DNA of 55,195 nt from Fidelibacterota bacterium (GTDB lineage: Bacteria; Fidelibacterota; Marinisomatia; SCGC-AAA003-L08; D37C17). The position numbers were made by a program, and so were the translations under genes. The stretch covers positions 1 to 55,195 of the forward strand of contig PBFG01000006.1 of assembly GCA_002718585.1 (NCBI GenBank), read 5' to 3'. Shown here in pieces: positions 7,871-16,584 of the stretch (its first letter is position 1; each line of letters opens with the position of its first letter). A model generated the notes under the pieces. That model had not been told where the DNA came from, did no database searches, and was given only the letters and a program-made list of their open reading frames with translations.

Positions 7871-9118
7871 TTAAGCCTCAATTTTTTTAATAATTCTGTT
7901 ATAGCTTTTTAAATCACAGGAAATTTCAAACTCGATATTTTCGTATTTGTCTATGCGTTTTCTAATGATGGAGTTTTTGTAGATATAATCAATTATTTTT
8001 AAATCTTTGTATTTAATTTCTATTTTGTAATCTTTAAAATCATTTGTTGCAATTTCATCAATTTTGTTAATAAGTGTATCTATTCTCAATTCTTTTAGTG
8101 TCGAAACCATAAGAGGATTATTGTATTTCTTATTTATTTTTTTAAAAACGTTTTGATTTTTGACAAGATCTATTTTATTAAAAACGTAGATGTAATTACA
8201 TTTATCAGCGTTTAGATTTTTTAGAGTATTATTAATTGTTGAAATATGACCATTTATATCAGAAGATGATAAATCAATAACTTTTATTATTAAGTCGGAG
8301 TCGATTATATCAGATAAAGTTGATCTAAATGAAGCTACAAGATTGTGAGGAAGTTTTCTTAAAAATCCTACAGTGTCACTTAAAACTATTTCTGTTTTAC
8401 TTGGAAGTTTTACTTTTTTTGTAGTGGTTTCTAATGTTGCAAATAATTGGTCTTTTATAAAAGCTTTATATCCAGATATTTTTTCTAAAAGAGATGATTT
8501 TCCAGCATTTGTATATCCAACCAAAGAAACCTTAAAAATATTTTTTCTTAATTTTGTTTGATTTTTTCTTTGTTTAGATACTTTTTCTAAATCTCTTTTT
8601 AGCTTTGTGATGTCTTTCCTGATTATTCTTCTATCGATTTCTATTTGTTTTTCTCCTGGTCCTCCTCTAGTGCCTACCCCTCCCATTTGCCTTTCCAAAT
8701 GTGTCCACATACCTGTGAGTCTGGGCATCATATATTGTAATGTAGCTAATCTAACTTGAGATTTTGATTCATTGGTTTTAGCATTTTGACTAAAAATATT
8801 TAAAATAAGACATGTTCTGTCAATAATTTCAATTTTATCTTTTGTTAATTTTTTTATATTTTTATAATGATTAGGTTTAAGGTCATCATTTATAAATATG
8901 GATTTTACATTTAGCATCAAGGTGTTCTCAATTACTTGATTTATCTTACCTTTTCCAAAATAAGTTGCGGGATCTATAGATCTTCTAGTTTGTGTAATTG
9001 AATCAACAATATTATAGCCAATAGTATTCGCTAAAAGCTTCATTTCTTCAATTTCTTCAAGATGGTCTTTTTTATCTGTTCCGGGAAGTATTAGTGTTAA
9101 TAAAATACTATCAATCAT
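7871..9118 (-). CDS. hflX: GTPase HflX
   Basis: 415 residues. The HflX N-terminal domain has Y-F-G-K-G-K at 53-58; the family signature runs from Q-M-G-G-V-G-T-R-G-G-P-G-E near 144-156; the G domain shows the P-loop G-Y-T-N-A-G-K-S at 201-208, D-T-V-G-F for G3 and N-K-I-D for G4. HflX binds the 50S subunit and splits stalled or hibernating ribosomes after stress. The start overlaps the end of the BatA-like gene by 8 bp (ATGATTGA). Its stop codon falls in the T-run that closes the convergent candidate 6S RNA. Confidence 0.95.
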   Translation of the reverse strand: MIDSILLTLILPGTDKKDHLEEIEEMKLLANTIGYNIVDSITQTRRSIDPATYFGKGKINQVIENTLMLNVKSIFINDDLKPNHYKNIKKLTKDKIEIIDRTCLILNIFSQNAKTNESKSQVRLATLQYMMPRLTGMWTHLERQMGGVGTRGGPGEKQIEIDRRIIRKDITKLKRDLEKVSKQRKNQTKLRKNIFKVSLVGYTNAGKSSLLEKISGYKAFIKDQLFATLETTTKKVKLPSKTEIVLSDTVGFLRKLPHNLVASFRSTLSDIIDSDLIIKVIDLSSSDINGHISTINNTLKNLNADKCNYIYVFNKIDLVKNQNVFKKINKKYNNPLMVSTLKELRIDTLINKIDEIATNDFKDYKIEIKYKDLKIIDYIYKNSIIRKRIDKYENIEFEISCDLKSYNRIIKKIEA

Positions 9119-11072
9119 TTTTAATCATACTTGATGATAGGTACATTTCCAGGGCAATTAATACAAGTAAAAGCAAAAAAGCAAATTTCCATAAATCATA
9201 ATTTGTTTTAAAATTGCTTATAGCATTTAAAGTTTCATTTGTTGTATTGAGAATTGATGAATTATTAGGAAGAAGTTTTAAAATTTCCTTTTCATTTAAG
9301 AAATTAGATTTCAATTCATAGCTATCAATATTAATTGAAAAATTATTTTTATTTAATCCTGACTCAATTTTATAAAAACCAAGTTCATTAAATGTTTTCT
9401 TGTCGTTATTTGAAATAAAAATAAACTTTTGATTGCTTGGTGTAATTAATACATTATCATTAGTTAATGAACTAGTTAAGCTAGATATATTATTTTGGTC
9501 AAAAAACTCAATTAATCTATAATCCATAATTAATGAACTAATAAAAGGTAAAATGTTACCTTTAAGAGTTAGATTAGAAGAATTCAAATCAAGTGATATA
9601 GTTGAAACTTTAATTTCTGAACTTGTATTTGAATTTGGTTTATATATTCTTAAGAAAGAATCATTATTATTAAAAGACAAATAAGTATTAGAATCACTAG
9701 GTAATGATATATAATCAAAGACTTTGATATTTCTATAAAATGAATTAGAAAACATATCATTGAATTTTTTTGATTTAATAGATTTATTATCAACCTCTAG
9801 ATATTGATTATTTCCAATAGTCTTTCTTTTAGAATTACTAAAATCATATTCCGGTAGAAGCTTTGAAACATTTTCTAGAGATTTATCTTTTATAGTTGGA
9901 AAGATTATAATATTAGTATTTTTATATTTTAAAGTTTCATTTATTTTTGACTTAATTTCATCAGTTATATTTGATAATCCATTAATAAAAAGTATATTAT
10001 TTTGATTAGAATTTGAAAGATACGAATTCGCAGTATAATAGTTTGTCTTAACAATTGTTTTATTTAAATTGAATGATTCAAAGATGTTTTTTAAAAAAAT
10101 ATTATTTTCAGAATCTATTATATCAATACCTATATTTTCTTTTAGATTTAAAACAGAGTAAAAAATATTATCTTCATTTATCTCATCATATTCTAATTTA
10201 GCATAACACAAATGTTCTCCATATTCAGGTATTATTAAATCAAAGTATATATTTTCAATAGAGTTAGCTTTAATATCGAAGTATTTTTTACCTACATTGA
10301 TGTTATTTACATACAGTTCAATTAATTGATTTTTATAATTTATATATCCATTATTTCTTACTGAAACTTTTATTTTGAAAATGTCATTAGATAATACAAT
10401 ATCTTTATTTGATTCCATATTAATTATCGAAAGATTAGTAGTATTATTTTTAATATTTATATAATTAATTATCCATTCTTTATCTAAGTACTTATATCTT
10501 TCTAAAAGATTGCTTTGTCCATCACTTATTAAAAAGAAATGTTTATTTATATAAGTGTTATATTTTAATAAAAAAGTATCTATTTCATTTTGATCATTAT
10601 AAGATAAATTAGTATCAAATATTAGATTGTTAGTTCGTAGGCTTTTAATATCTTTGTCATAGATAATAGAAAAATCTTCGGTTTTAAAAATTACAATATC
10701 AGTATTTGGATTAGAATTATCTGCTATTGTACTAATGTGTGATTTAATCTTGTCTTGATTAGTTTTCATAGACAAACTATTATCTACTGCAATTAATATA
10801 ATGGTATCTTCATTAAATCTTAAATTATAAGAAGAGTTGTAAATAGGTCTAGACATCATCAAAATAAAAGTGAGAACTATTAACGTCCTGATTATAATTA
10901 ATAAAATATTAACTAAGTTTATTTTTTTTATTGTCTTTTTGTTTAAAAAAGAGAGAAATCTAATTGAGCTAAAAACTTTGTCTTTATATTTACTTCTATT
11001 AAAAAGATAAATTAAAACTGGGATAGTAACTAAAGGGAGAAGCCATAAATATAAAGGTGTTAAAAAACTCAT
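9111..11072 (-). CDS. BatA/aerotolerance-type membrane protein with vWA-like domain
   Basis: 653 residues. The N-terminus M-S-F-L-T-P-L-Y-L-W-L-L-P-L and the following two membrane segments (within about 1-75) match the BatA N-terminal domain (TIGR02226). Then comes a von Willebrand A-like region starting I-L-I-A-V-D-N-S-L-S-M (an intact D-x-S-x-S MIDAS core near 92-96), a long beta-rich periplasmic part very rich in Asn and Ser, and a C-terminal membrane helix. Proteins with this layout occur with MoxR/Bat systems and have a poorly defined envelope role. No moxR or DUF58 gene lies next to it here. It overlaps hflX by 8 bp and the dolichol-kinase-like gene by 4 bp. Confidence 0.75.
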   Translation of the reverse strand: MSFLTPLYLWLLPLVTIPVLIYLFNRSKYKDKVFSSIRFLSFLNKKTIKKINLVNILLIIIRTLIVLTFILMMSRPIYNSSYNLRFNEDTIILIAVDNSLSMKTNQDKIKSHISTIADNSNPNTDIVIFKTEDFSIIYDKDIKSLRTNNLIFDTNLSYNDQNEIDTFLLKYNTYINKHFFLISDGQSNLLERYKYLDKEWIINYINIKNNTTNLSIINMESNKDIVLSNDIFKIKVSVRNNGYINYKNQLIELYVNNINVGKKYFDIKANSIENIYFDLIIPEYGEHLCYAKLEYDEINEDNIFYSVLNLKENIGIDIIDSENNIFLKNIFESFNLNKTIVKTNYYTANSYLSNSNQNNILFINGLSNITDEIKSKINETLKYKNTNIIIFPTIKDKSLENVSKLLPEYDFSNSKRKTIGNNQYLEVDNKSIKSKKFNDMFSNSFYRNIKVFDYISLPSDSNTYLSFNNNDSFLRIYKPNSNTSSEIKVSTISLDLNSSNLTLKGNILPFISSLIMDYRLIEFFDQNNISSLTSSLTNDNVLITPSNQKFIFISNNDKKTFNELGFYKIESGLNKNNFSINIDSYELKSNFLNEKEILKLLPNNSSILNTTNETLNAISNFKTNYDLWKFAFLLLLVLIALEMYLSSSMIKND

Positions 11073-11677
11073 AAATTTATAAATAAGAACATTGATAATG
11101 ATACACAGATTGGGACTGACATATTATCTAGTTTAGTTGGAGTCAAAGATTCTACAATCGTCGCAGTTAGAGAGACAATTAAAAGATATGTAAGGTCAAT
11201 ATCAACAACATTAAAAGTTAGTAGAATGTATATTAAAGACATACTCGAAATAAAAAATGCATAACTTCCTTCAAGTGTTTTATTATAAAAAAGTTTAATT
11301 TTTCCATATTTTTGGCCATATAAAGCAGCACAAGTATCTGAGATTGAAGCAATAAAAAGTGATGTAATTGCAATTTGCATTTCAAAAATAATAATTATAA
11401 CGAATGCAGTAAAGCAAAGCAGAGTGGCACTCATAAAATTATTCTCTTCGTAAGGCCTAATAGTATTTTTTATGTTTTTAACAAATGGAATATTGGGAAT
11501 TTTATTAAATTTCATTCTGTAAATATCTATCGATAAAACTGATAAAAATAAAAATAGAGAAAACATTATAATTGATTCTGGTAAAAAGTAATAATAAATT
11601 GGCAGTAACGAGGACATTAAGTGAAATTTTTTTCTTTTCACTTCATTTTGGTAGCTTAATATTCTGGTGTTATTCAT
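11069..11677 (-). CDS. Dolichol/phytol/diacylglycerol kinase-like membrane protein
   Basis: 202 residues from the ATG at 11677. The longer reading starts at a TTG inside rpe, while this ATG gives the 8-bp overlap (ATGAATAA) seen at many junctions here. It has several membrane segments. Motifs of the CTP-dependent lipid kinase family (SEC59, DGK1, VTE5) are present: S-D-T-C-A-A-L-Y-G, then a K-T-L-E-G-S segment, and near the C-terminus E-S-L-T-P-T-K-L-D-N. These enzymes phosphorylate polyprenols, phytol or diacylglycerol at the membrane; the substrate here is unknown. It overlaps the BatA-like gene by 4 bp (ATGA). Confidence 0.75.
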   Translation of the reverse strand: MNNTRILSYQNEVKRKKFHLMSSLLPIYYYFLPESIIMFSLFLFLSVLSIDIYRMKFNKIPNIPFVKNIKNTIRPYEENNFMSATLLCFTAFVIIIIFEMQIAITSLFIASISDTCAALYGQKYGKIKLFYNKTLEGSYAFFISSMSLIYILLTFNVVDIDLTYLLIVSLTATIVESLTPTKLDNMSVPICVSLSMFLFINL

Positions 11678-12314
11678 TAATGAGGTCAAAATATCTTTTT
11701 TTAACATCATTTGCTCCATAAAGCGCAGAACCAACAATTGTTACATCAATTCCAGTTTCGTAAATTTTATCAATTGTATCTAAGTTTACTCCTCCATCAA
11801 CAGCAAGAGTGATTTTATGATTTTTTGTTTCGTGAACAAGTTTTTCCATGCTTTCAAGGGTGGACTTTATAAATTTTTGTCCTCCAAATCCTGGAAAAAC
11901 AGACATAATTAAGATGTAGTCTAAATCATCGAAAAATGGTCTTATAAGTTTGTAGTCTGTATCTGGGTTAAAAGCAATACCAGCTTTCTTGCCTAATTTT
12001 CTAATAGTTCTTAAATCAGATTTAATATTTTTACTAACTTCATAATGAACTATAATTGTATCAGATCCAGCCTTTGCATAATCTTCTAAATATTTTTCTG
12101 CATTAGCAATCATTAAATGAGTTTCAAGATGAAGTTTAGTTGTTTCTCTTATTTGAGAAATAATGAAAGGACCAAATGTAAGGTTAGGTACAAAATGTCC
12201 ATCCATTACATCTAAATGAAGCCTAGACACACCGAGATCTTCCACGGTTTTTATATCTTTAGTTAAGTTTGTAAAATTTGCTGAAAGTAAAGATGGGGAA
12301 ATATTTCTTTTCAT
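11670..12314 (-). CDS. rpe: Ribulose-phosphate 3-epimerase
   Basis: 214 residues, the family length. It starts I-S-P-S-L-L-S-A-N-F, has H-L-D-V-M-D-G-H-F-V-P-N (metal and catalytic His/Asp), the second Asp in L-A-V-D-G-G-V-N and the phosphate-binding G-S-A-L-Y-G. It interconverts ribulose-5-phosphate and xylulose-5-phosphate in the pentose phosphate pathway. It starts 1 bp after the stop of the PASTA gene, within the order fmt-rsmB-PASTA-rpe. Confidence 0.97.
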   Translation of the reverse strand: MKRNISPSLLSANFTNLTKDIKTVEDLGVSRLHLDVMDGHFVPNLTFGPFIISQIRETTKLHLETHLMIANAEKYLEDYAKAGSDTIIVHYEVSKNIKSDLRTIRKLGKKAGIAFNPDTDYKLIRPFFDDLDYILIMSVFPGFGGQKFIKSTLESMEKLVHETKNHKITLAVDGGVNLDTIDKIYETGIDVTIVGSALYGANDVKKRYFDLINE

Positions 12315-13034
12315 TTATTCGTCCTTTGATATAGTTAAATTTATTTCTATTGGCATTGATAGCTTTTTATAAGCTGGTTGATCTTGATATATTACTGTAT
12401 TATTTAGCAAAGTATCTACAGTTTTATATTGTGTGGTTCCAAGAATTAATCCTGATTCATTAATTTTTTTTATTGCTGAATTATAGCTAAGATTTATCAA
12501 GCTAGGTACTATATAATAATCCGGAGGCTTTCCTGAACTTACAATCAGTGTTAATTTTGTCTCTTCAGTTATTTTTTTTCCTTTTTTTGGGTAATGAAAT
12601 ACTATATTGTCTTTTTTTATTGATTCGTTATATTCATAGATTGTTGTATCAATAATAATATTATTTCTATCAAATTGTAATTTGACAGTTCTGTATGATT
12701 TATCAATATAATCACCCATAATAAAGTCCTCTTTTGCAGCAGAAACAATAATTTTAACATCTCTACCCTTTTTAACTTTTGAAAAACTTCTTGGGGAAGT
12801 TTCAATTACATGACCTTCTTTGTAGTTCTTATTATTATCAACGTAAAAAATACTTAGGTTAAAGTCTTTTAGTATTTCTTTTGCCTCTTCTATATCAGAT
12901 AATCTGACATCAGGTAAAAAAACTTCATTTTTCTTTTTTGTGATAGATGGAAGAATTATAAAATCTATTGAAAGAATTGATATGATGCAAACTATCAAAA
13001 AAGAAATAAAGTATTTAGCAATATAATTAATCAT
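12315..13034 (-). CDS. Membrane-anchored PASTA-domain protein without kinase
   Basis: 239 residues: one N-terminal membrane helix (about 8-30), then three PASTA repeats, each with the usual E-A-K/S-A-I helix and a closing strand (I-I-V-S-A, L-I-V-S-S-G, L-T-I-S-K). PASTA domains bind uncrosslinked peptidoglycan or related ligands and usually sit on Ser/Thr kinases or penicillin-binding proteins. Here there is no kinase domain. The position between rsmB and rpe is where prpC-pknB-rsgA sits in Gram-positive bacteria, so this looks like the sensor half alone. It overlaps rsmB by 8 bp. Confidence 0.85.
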   Translation of the reverse strand: MINYIAKYFISFLIVCIISILSIDFIILPSITKKKNEVFLPDVRLSDIEEAKEILKDFNLSIFYVDNNKNYKEGHVIETSPRSFSKVKKGRDVKIIVSAAKEDFIMGDYIDKSYRTVKLQFDRNNIIIDTTIYEYNESIKKDNIVFHYPKKGKKITEETKLTLIVSSGKPPDYYIVPSLINLSYNSAIKKINESGLILGTTQYKTVDTLLNNTVIYQDQPAYKKLSMPIEINLTISKDE

Positions 13035-14346
13035 ATCTCTTTAATCTTGAAGCAAACATTCCTTCATATTCGTTATCTATTGGAAAAATTTTCATAGCAC
13101 CTAAATCTGTTTTGAAATTACTGGGGATTTTATAATCTTTTGATAAATTAAAATTTCCATTTTCATTTAGAAATTTAATAATATTATTTTCATTTTCATC
13201 ATTAAAAATAGAGCATGTCGAATATATCAAATATCCATTAATTTTAACGTATTTTTTTAAATTATTTAAAATTTTAAATTGTGTCTCAATATTATTTTTG
13301 AGTTTTTTTTCTGTTAATCTCCATTTAATATCAGGATTTTTTTTAACAGTTCCAAAGCTTGAGCACGGTGCATCAATTAAAATTATGTCATATAATTTTT
13401 CAGATGAAAAAGTTGATGAGTCACAATTGATAAATGAAATATTCTTGCAATTCATTTTAGATAGATTATTCTTCAGAGTTAATAATCGAGATTCATTATT
13501 GTCAATACAAGTTAGTTCTACATTATTTTTAGTAATTTGTGAAATTAGAGAAGCCTTCCCACCAGGCGCTGAGCAAGCATCCAATACCGACATTTTGGGT
13601 TTAATATCTAAAATATTTACAACATGACCTGAAGATGGATTCTGTATGTAAATCAATCCTTTTTCAATTAACTTTTTTATTATATTTTTTCTATCAAATT
13701 TTTCAATTAAAAGGAAGTATTCTAAGAATTTATCAACCTTATAGTCTATTTTATTTGTAATTAAAATTTCCTCAATGTTTTCTTTAGTAGTTTTTAATGT
13801 ATTTATTCTAATCCATATTTTTGGAATATTTAAGTTTTGAATTAGAAATTGTCTTGTTTTATCAATCCCATAATCTTTTGTAAGTTTATTTACTTGCCAT
13901 TTTCTATAGCCAAAACTTATTTTTTTTAATTTATCATAACTTGAATTTGAATCAATTTTTAAAAAATTTTTATCATTTTTTCTAAGAATTGCATTAATAA
14001 AGGATTTAGATTTCTTAGATTTGATTTTAGCCAATTCTATTGTTGTATTTACTGAAGCGTAATTGGGTATACTATCGCAGTAAATAATTTGATATAATCC
14101 TAAGTAAAGAAGACTTAATGTTTTATTATCAATAGTTTTTTGTTTAGAATGCTTAAAAATATTATAATCCAGTACACTTTTAAATCTAATTATGCCTTTT
14201 GAAACATTATTTATAAACGAAATGTCTCTCTTTGTAAAATTATTTTTTTTACACGTATAGTAATCTATAATTAATTTTAATGAAATGTCAGATTCAAGAA
14301 ATTTTAATGTTATTCTAAAGATTATATCTCTAGGGGTATTATTCAA
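13027..14346 (-). CDS. rsmB: 16S rRNA m5C967 methyltransferase RsmB
   Basis: 439 residues. The N-terminal about 140 residues form the NusB-like RNA-binding domain; the rest is the SAM-dependent RNA m5C methyltransferase with D-A-C-S-A-P-G-G-K (SAM loop), D-A-P-C-S-S-F-G-T and Y-S-T-C-S (the two cysteines needed for catalysis and release). It methylates C967 of 16S rRNA. The start codon is TTG at 14346, overlapping the fmt stop by 8 bp (TTGAATAA); no ATG lies near the conserved N-terminus. Confidence 0.93.
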   Translation of the reverse strand: MNNTPRDIIFRITLKFLESDISLKLIIDYYTCKKNNFTKRDISFINNVSKGIIRFKSVLDYNIFKHSKQKTIDNKTLSLLYLGLYQIIYCDSIPNYASVNTTIELAKIKSKKSKSFINAILRKNDKNFLKIDSNSSYDKLKKISFGYRKWQVNKLTKDYGIDKTRQFLIQNLNIPKIWIRINTLKTTKENIEEILITNKIDYKVDKFLEYFLLIEKFDRKNIIKKLIEKGLIYIQNPSSGHVVNILDIKPKMSVLDACSAPGGKASLISQITKNNVELTCIDNNESRLLTLKNNLSKMNCKNISFINCDSSTFSSEKLYDIILIDAPCSSFGTVKKNPDIKWRLTEKKLKNNIETQFKILNNLKKYVKINGYLIYSTCSIFNDENENNIIKFLNENGNFNLSKDYKIPSNFKTDLGAMKIFPIDNEYEGMFASRLKRYD

Positions 14347-15262
14347 AATAATTTGATTTTAAATTTGAGTTTAAAAAATCATTAGCTTTAATTTTTTTAG
14401 CACCTTGAACTTGTACAAATTTAGAAAGCAAGTACCCATCTGAGCACTTAATATTAAGAAAATTATCTTTTAAGAAAAAAGAACCATTTTTCTCGTCATT
14501 TGTTTTGTCACAATTATAATAAGTATCAAAAAACTTTACTCTCTTTCCGTTTATAAAGGTGTAAGCTCCAGAATATGATAAAGCTCTAATTTTATTATGT
14601 ATATTGAAAGATGTATCATCCCAATTAATAATAAAGTCCCTCTTGCTGATTTTTGGGGCAAATATTTCTTTATCTAGTTTATTTAAAATTTGTTTAACAG
14701 GCAAATTATTATTGATGATTTTTATAGTATCATAAAGTATTTTTTCTGATAGTTTGGATAATTTCTTGTAAAGTGATACAAAATCAATACGATCATCTAT
14801 TAATATTTCCTCCTGTGTAATTATTTTACCACAATCAATAAATTCGTTAATATAAAAGGTCGTGAGACCTGTTTTGTTATCACCATTTTTTAATGCATAT
14901 TGAATGGGTGATGCACCTTTATATTTAGGAAGAAGAGAAGCATGAAGATTAATAGTTCCGATTTTGGGTAATGTGAAAATTTTTTTAGGAAGAAATCTAT
15001 ATGCAACAACAATAAATAAATCTGCATTGACTTTCAAAAGAGATTGATAAAAGTCATCGCTTTTTAAATTATCGCATTCTAAAATTTTAAAAGATAAGCT
15101 TGAAGCTTTTTCTTTTACAGGGGTCATAGTCTTTTTAAGACCCCTCCCGCTTTTCTTATCTGGATTTGTTACTACAAGCTCAATACTTATGTCATCGATT
15201 TTACTAAGATAAGTCAAAGATGTGGATGCAAATTCAGGATTACCAAAGAATACAACCTTCAT
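14339..15262 (-). CDS. fmt: Methionyl-tRNA formyltransferase
   Basis: 307 residues, normal length. It starts with K-V-V-F-F-G-N-P-E-F-A, has the folate/catalytic region L-H-A-S-L-L-P-K-Y-K-G-A-S-P-I-Q, and ends with the C-terminal OB-like domain that grips the initiator tRNA. It formylates Met-tRNA-fMet for initiation. Lies 6 bp downstream of yajC and is joined by an 8-bp overlap to rsmB, the classic fmt-rsmB pair. Confidence 0.96.
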   Translation of the reverse strand: MKVVFFGNPEFASTSLTYLSKIDDISIELVVTNPDKKSGRGLKKTMTPVKEKASSLSFKILECDNLKSDDFYQSLLKVNADLFIVVAYRFLPKKIFTLPKIGTINLHASLLPKYKGASPIQYALKNGDNKTGLTTFYINEFIDCGKIITQEEILIDDRIDFVSLYKKLSKLSEKILYDTIKIINNNLPVKQILNKLDKEIFAPKISKRDFIINWDDTSFNIHNKIRALSYSGAYTFINGKRVKFFDTYYNCDKTNDEKNGSFFLKDNFLNIKCSDGYLLSKFVQVQGAKKIKANDFLNSNLKSNYFE

Positions 15263-15268
15263 TGATAT

Positions 15269-15577
15269 TTACTTAGTCTTATTGGTAGAAATATGTGTTT
15301 TAAGGATCTCTAGCTTAGTATTGCTTGAATCAATTTCAAGGATATTTTTATCTTTACCTTTTATATTTGTTATTACTCCTACAATTCCTCCGTTTGTGAC
15401 TACCCTATCGCCTTTTTTAAGATTATCTAGCATTTGATTATGTTCTTTTTGTTTTTTGGCTTGTGGTCTAATCATTACAAAATAAATTATAGCAAAAATT
15501 AAGACATAAATGGGAAGTGGACCTAGAGTTTGAAGAATGTTATTACTAAAAGTGATATTATAGATTAAATTATACAT
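15269..15577 (-). CDS. yajC: Preprotein translocase subunit YajC
   Basis: 102 residues: one membrane helix, the family motif Y-F-V-M-I-R-P-Q-A-K-K-Q-K-E-H right after it, and a soluble small beta domain containing G-D-R-V-V-T-N-G-G. YajC is an accessory subunit of the SecDF-YajC holotranslocon. It is the first gene of its minus-strand run, divergent from dusB across only 41 bp of AT-rich sequence, so both promoters must be compressed into or overlap that gap. secD and secF are not adjacent here. Confidence 0.93.
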   Translation of the reverse strand: MYNLIYNITFSNNILQTLGPLPIYVLIFAIIYFVMIRPQAKKQKEHNQMLDNLKKGDRVVTNGGIVGVITNIKGKDKNILEIDSSNTKLEILKTHISTNKTK

Positions 15578-15618
15578 GTTATATTTTAGTACAAAATAAT
15601 TAATTATAATAATTAATA

Positions 15619-16575
15619 ATGTTTAAAATAGGAAATATCAAAATAGAAAGTCCGTTGTTTCTAGCTCCTATGGCTGGGGTAACTGATCATCCATTTAGAG
15701 TAATCTGCAAAAGATTTGGTGCGGGTATGGTTTATACAGAGTTTGTTAGCGCTGACGGTATAATTAGAGAAAATGAAAAAACTTTAAATATGATTAAATT
15801 TTCAGATGAAGAACGGCCGATTGGTGTACAAATATTTGGAGATGATCCTGAAGTTATTTCTAAATCTGCCAAATATATTTATGATAACTTTAAGCCAGAT
15901 TTAATCGATATAAATTATGGTTGCCCAGTTCCTAAAGTAACTAAAAAAGGTGCTGGTTCAGCCGCACTAAAAGACTTATGTATTATGGAGGATATTACAG
16001 CTGCTGTTATTGATGCTGTGCCCCAAATTCCAATTACCGTAAAAATGAGAGTTGGATGGGATTCCGAAAATATTGTTTCAACAAAAGCAGGAATTTTATT
16101 AGAAAAATTAGGTGTCAAAGCAATTGCTCTTCACGGTAGAACATCTACTCAATTATATAAAGGAAAAGCAAATTGGGACTACATCAAAGAACTTAAAGAG
16201 GCGGTTAATATACCAGTTATTGGTAACGGCGATGTTTTAAATTATGCTGATTTTAATAATATGAGGGAGTATACTAAGTGTGATGCGGTTATGATTGGAA
16301 GAGGTGCATTAGGTAATCCATGGATTTTTAGAAATATTATAGATGAAATTTTTTCTGAAGATTATAAAATTAACAATCTAGACACTGTAAAAAAAACCTG
16401 TATAGAGCATATAAAATTGTTGATTGAGAATAAAGCCGAAAAAGTTTCAGTAGGCCTTTCAAAAAAACATTTATCTTGGTATCTAAAAGGTTTTAAAAAT
16501 TCTTCAATATACAGAAAAGAAATAATGTATTGCGAAAATGTAAATGATATAATAAAAATTTTAAAAAATATTTAA
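15619..16575 (+). CDS. dusB: tRNA-dihydrouridine synthase (DusB-like)
   Basis: 318 residues, one of very few plus-strand genes. FMN-barrel motifs: A-P-M-A-G-V-T-D at about 17-24, D-I-N-Y-G-C-P-V-P-K with the catalytic Cys, V-K-M-R-V-G-W for RNA/FMN contacts, A-L-H-G-R-T and I-G-R-G-A-L-G-N-P-W. These match DusB more than DusA or DusC. It reduces specific uridines in tRNA D-loops using NADPH. Convergent with the GGDEF-EAL gene with 9 bp between the stops. Confidence 0.93.
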   Translation: MFKIGNIKIESPLFLAPMAGVTDHPFRVICKRFGAGMVYTEFVSADGIIRENEKTLNMIKFSDEERPIGVQIFGDDPEVISKSAKYIYDNFKPDLIDINYGCPVPKVTKKGAGSAALKDLCIMEDITAAVIDAVPQIPITVKMRVGWDSENIVSTKAGILLEKLGVKAIALHGRTSTQLYKGKANWDYIKELKEAVNIPVIGNGDVLNYADFNNMREYTKCDAVMIGRGALGNPWIFRNIIDEIFSEDYKINNLDTVKKTCIEHIKLLIENKAEKVSVGLSKKHLSWYLKGFKNSSIYRKEIMYCENVNDIIKILKNI

Positions 16576-16584
16576 AAATAATTA

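Noticed and set aside
12617-12805. Minus-strand 62-residue ORF within the PASTA gene
   Set aside because: Out-of-frame shadow of a convincing PASTA reading frame.
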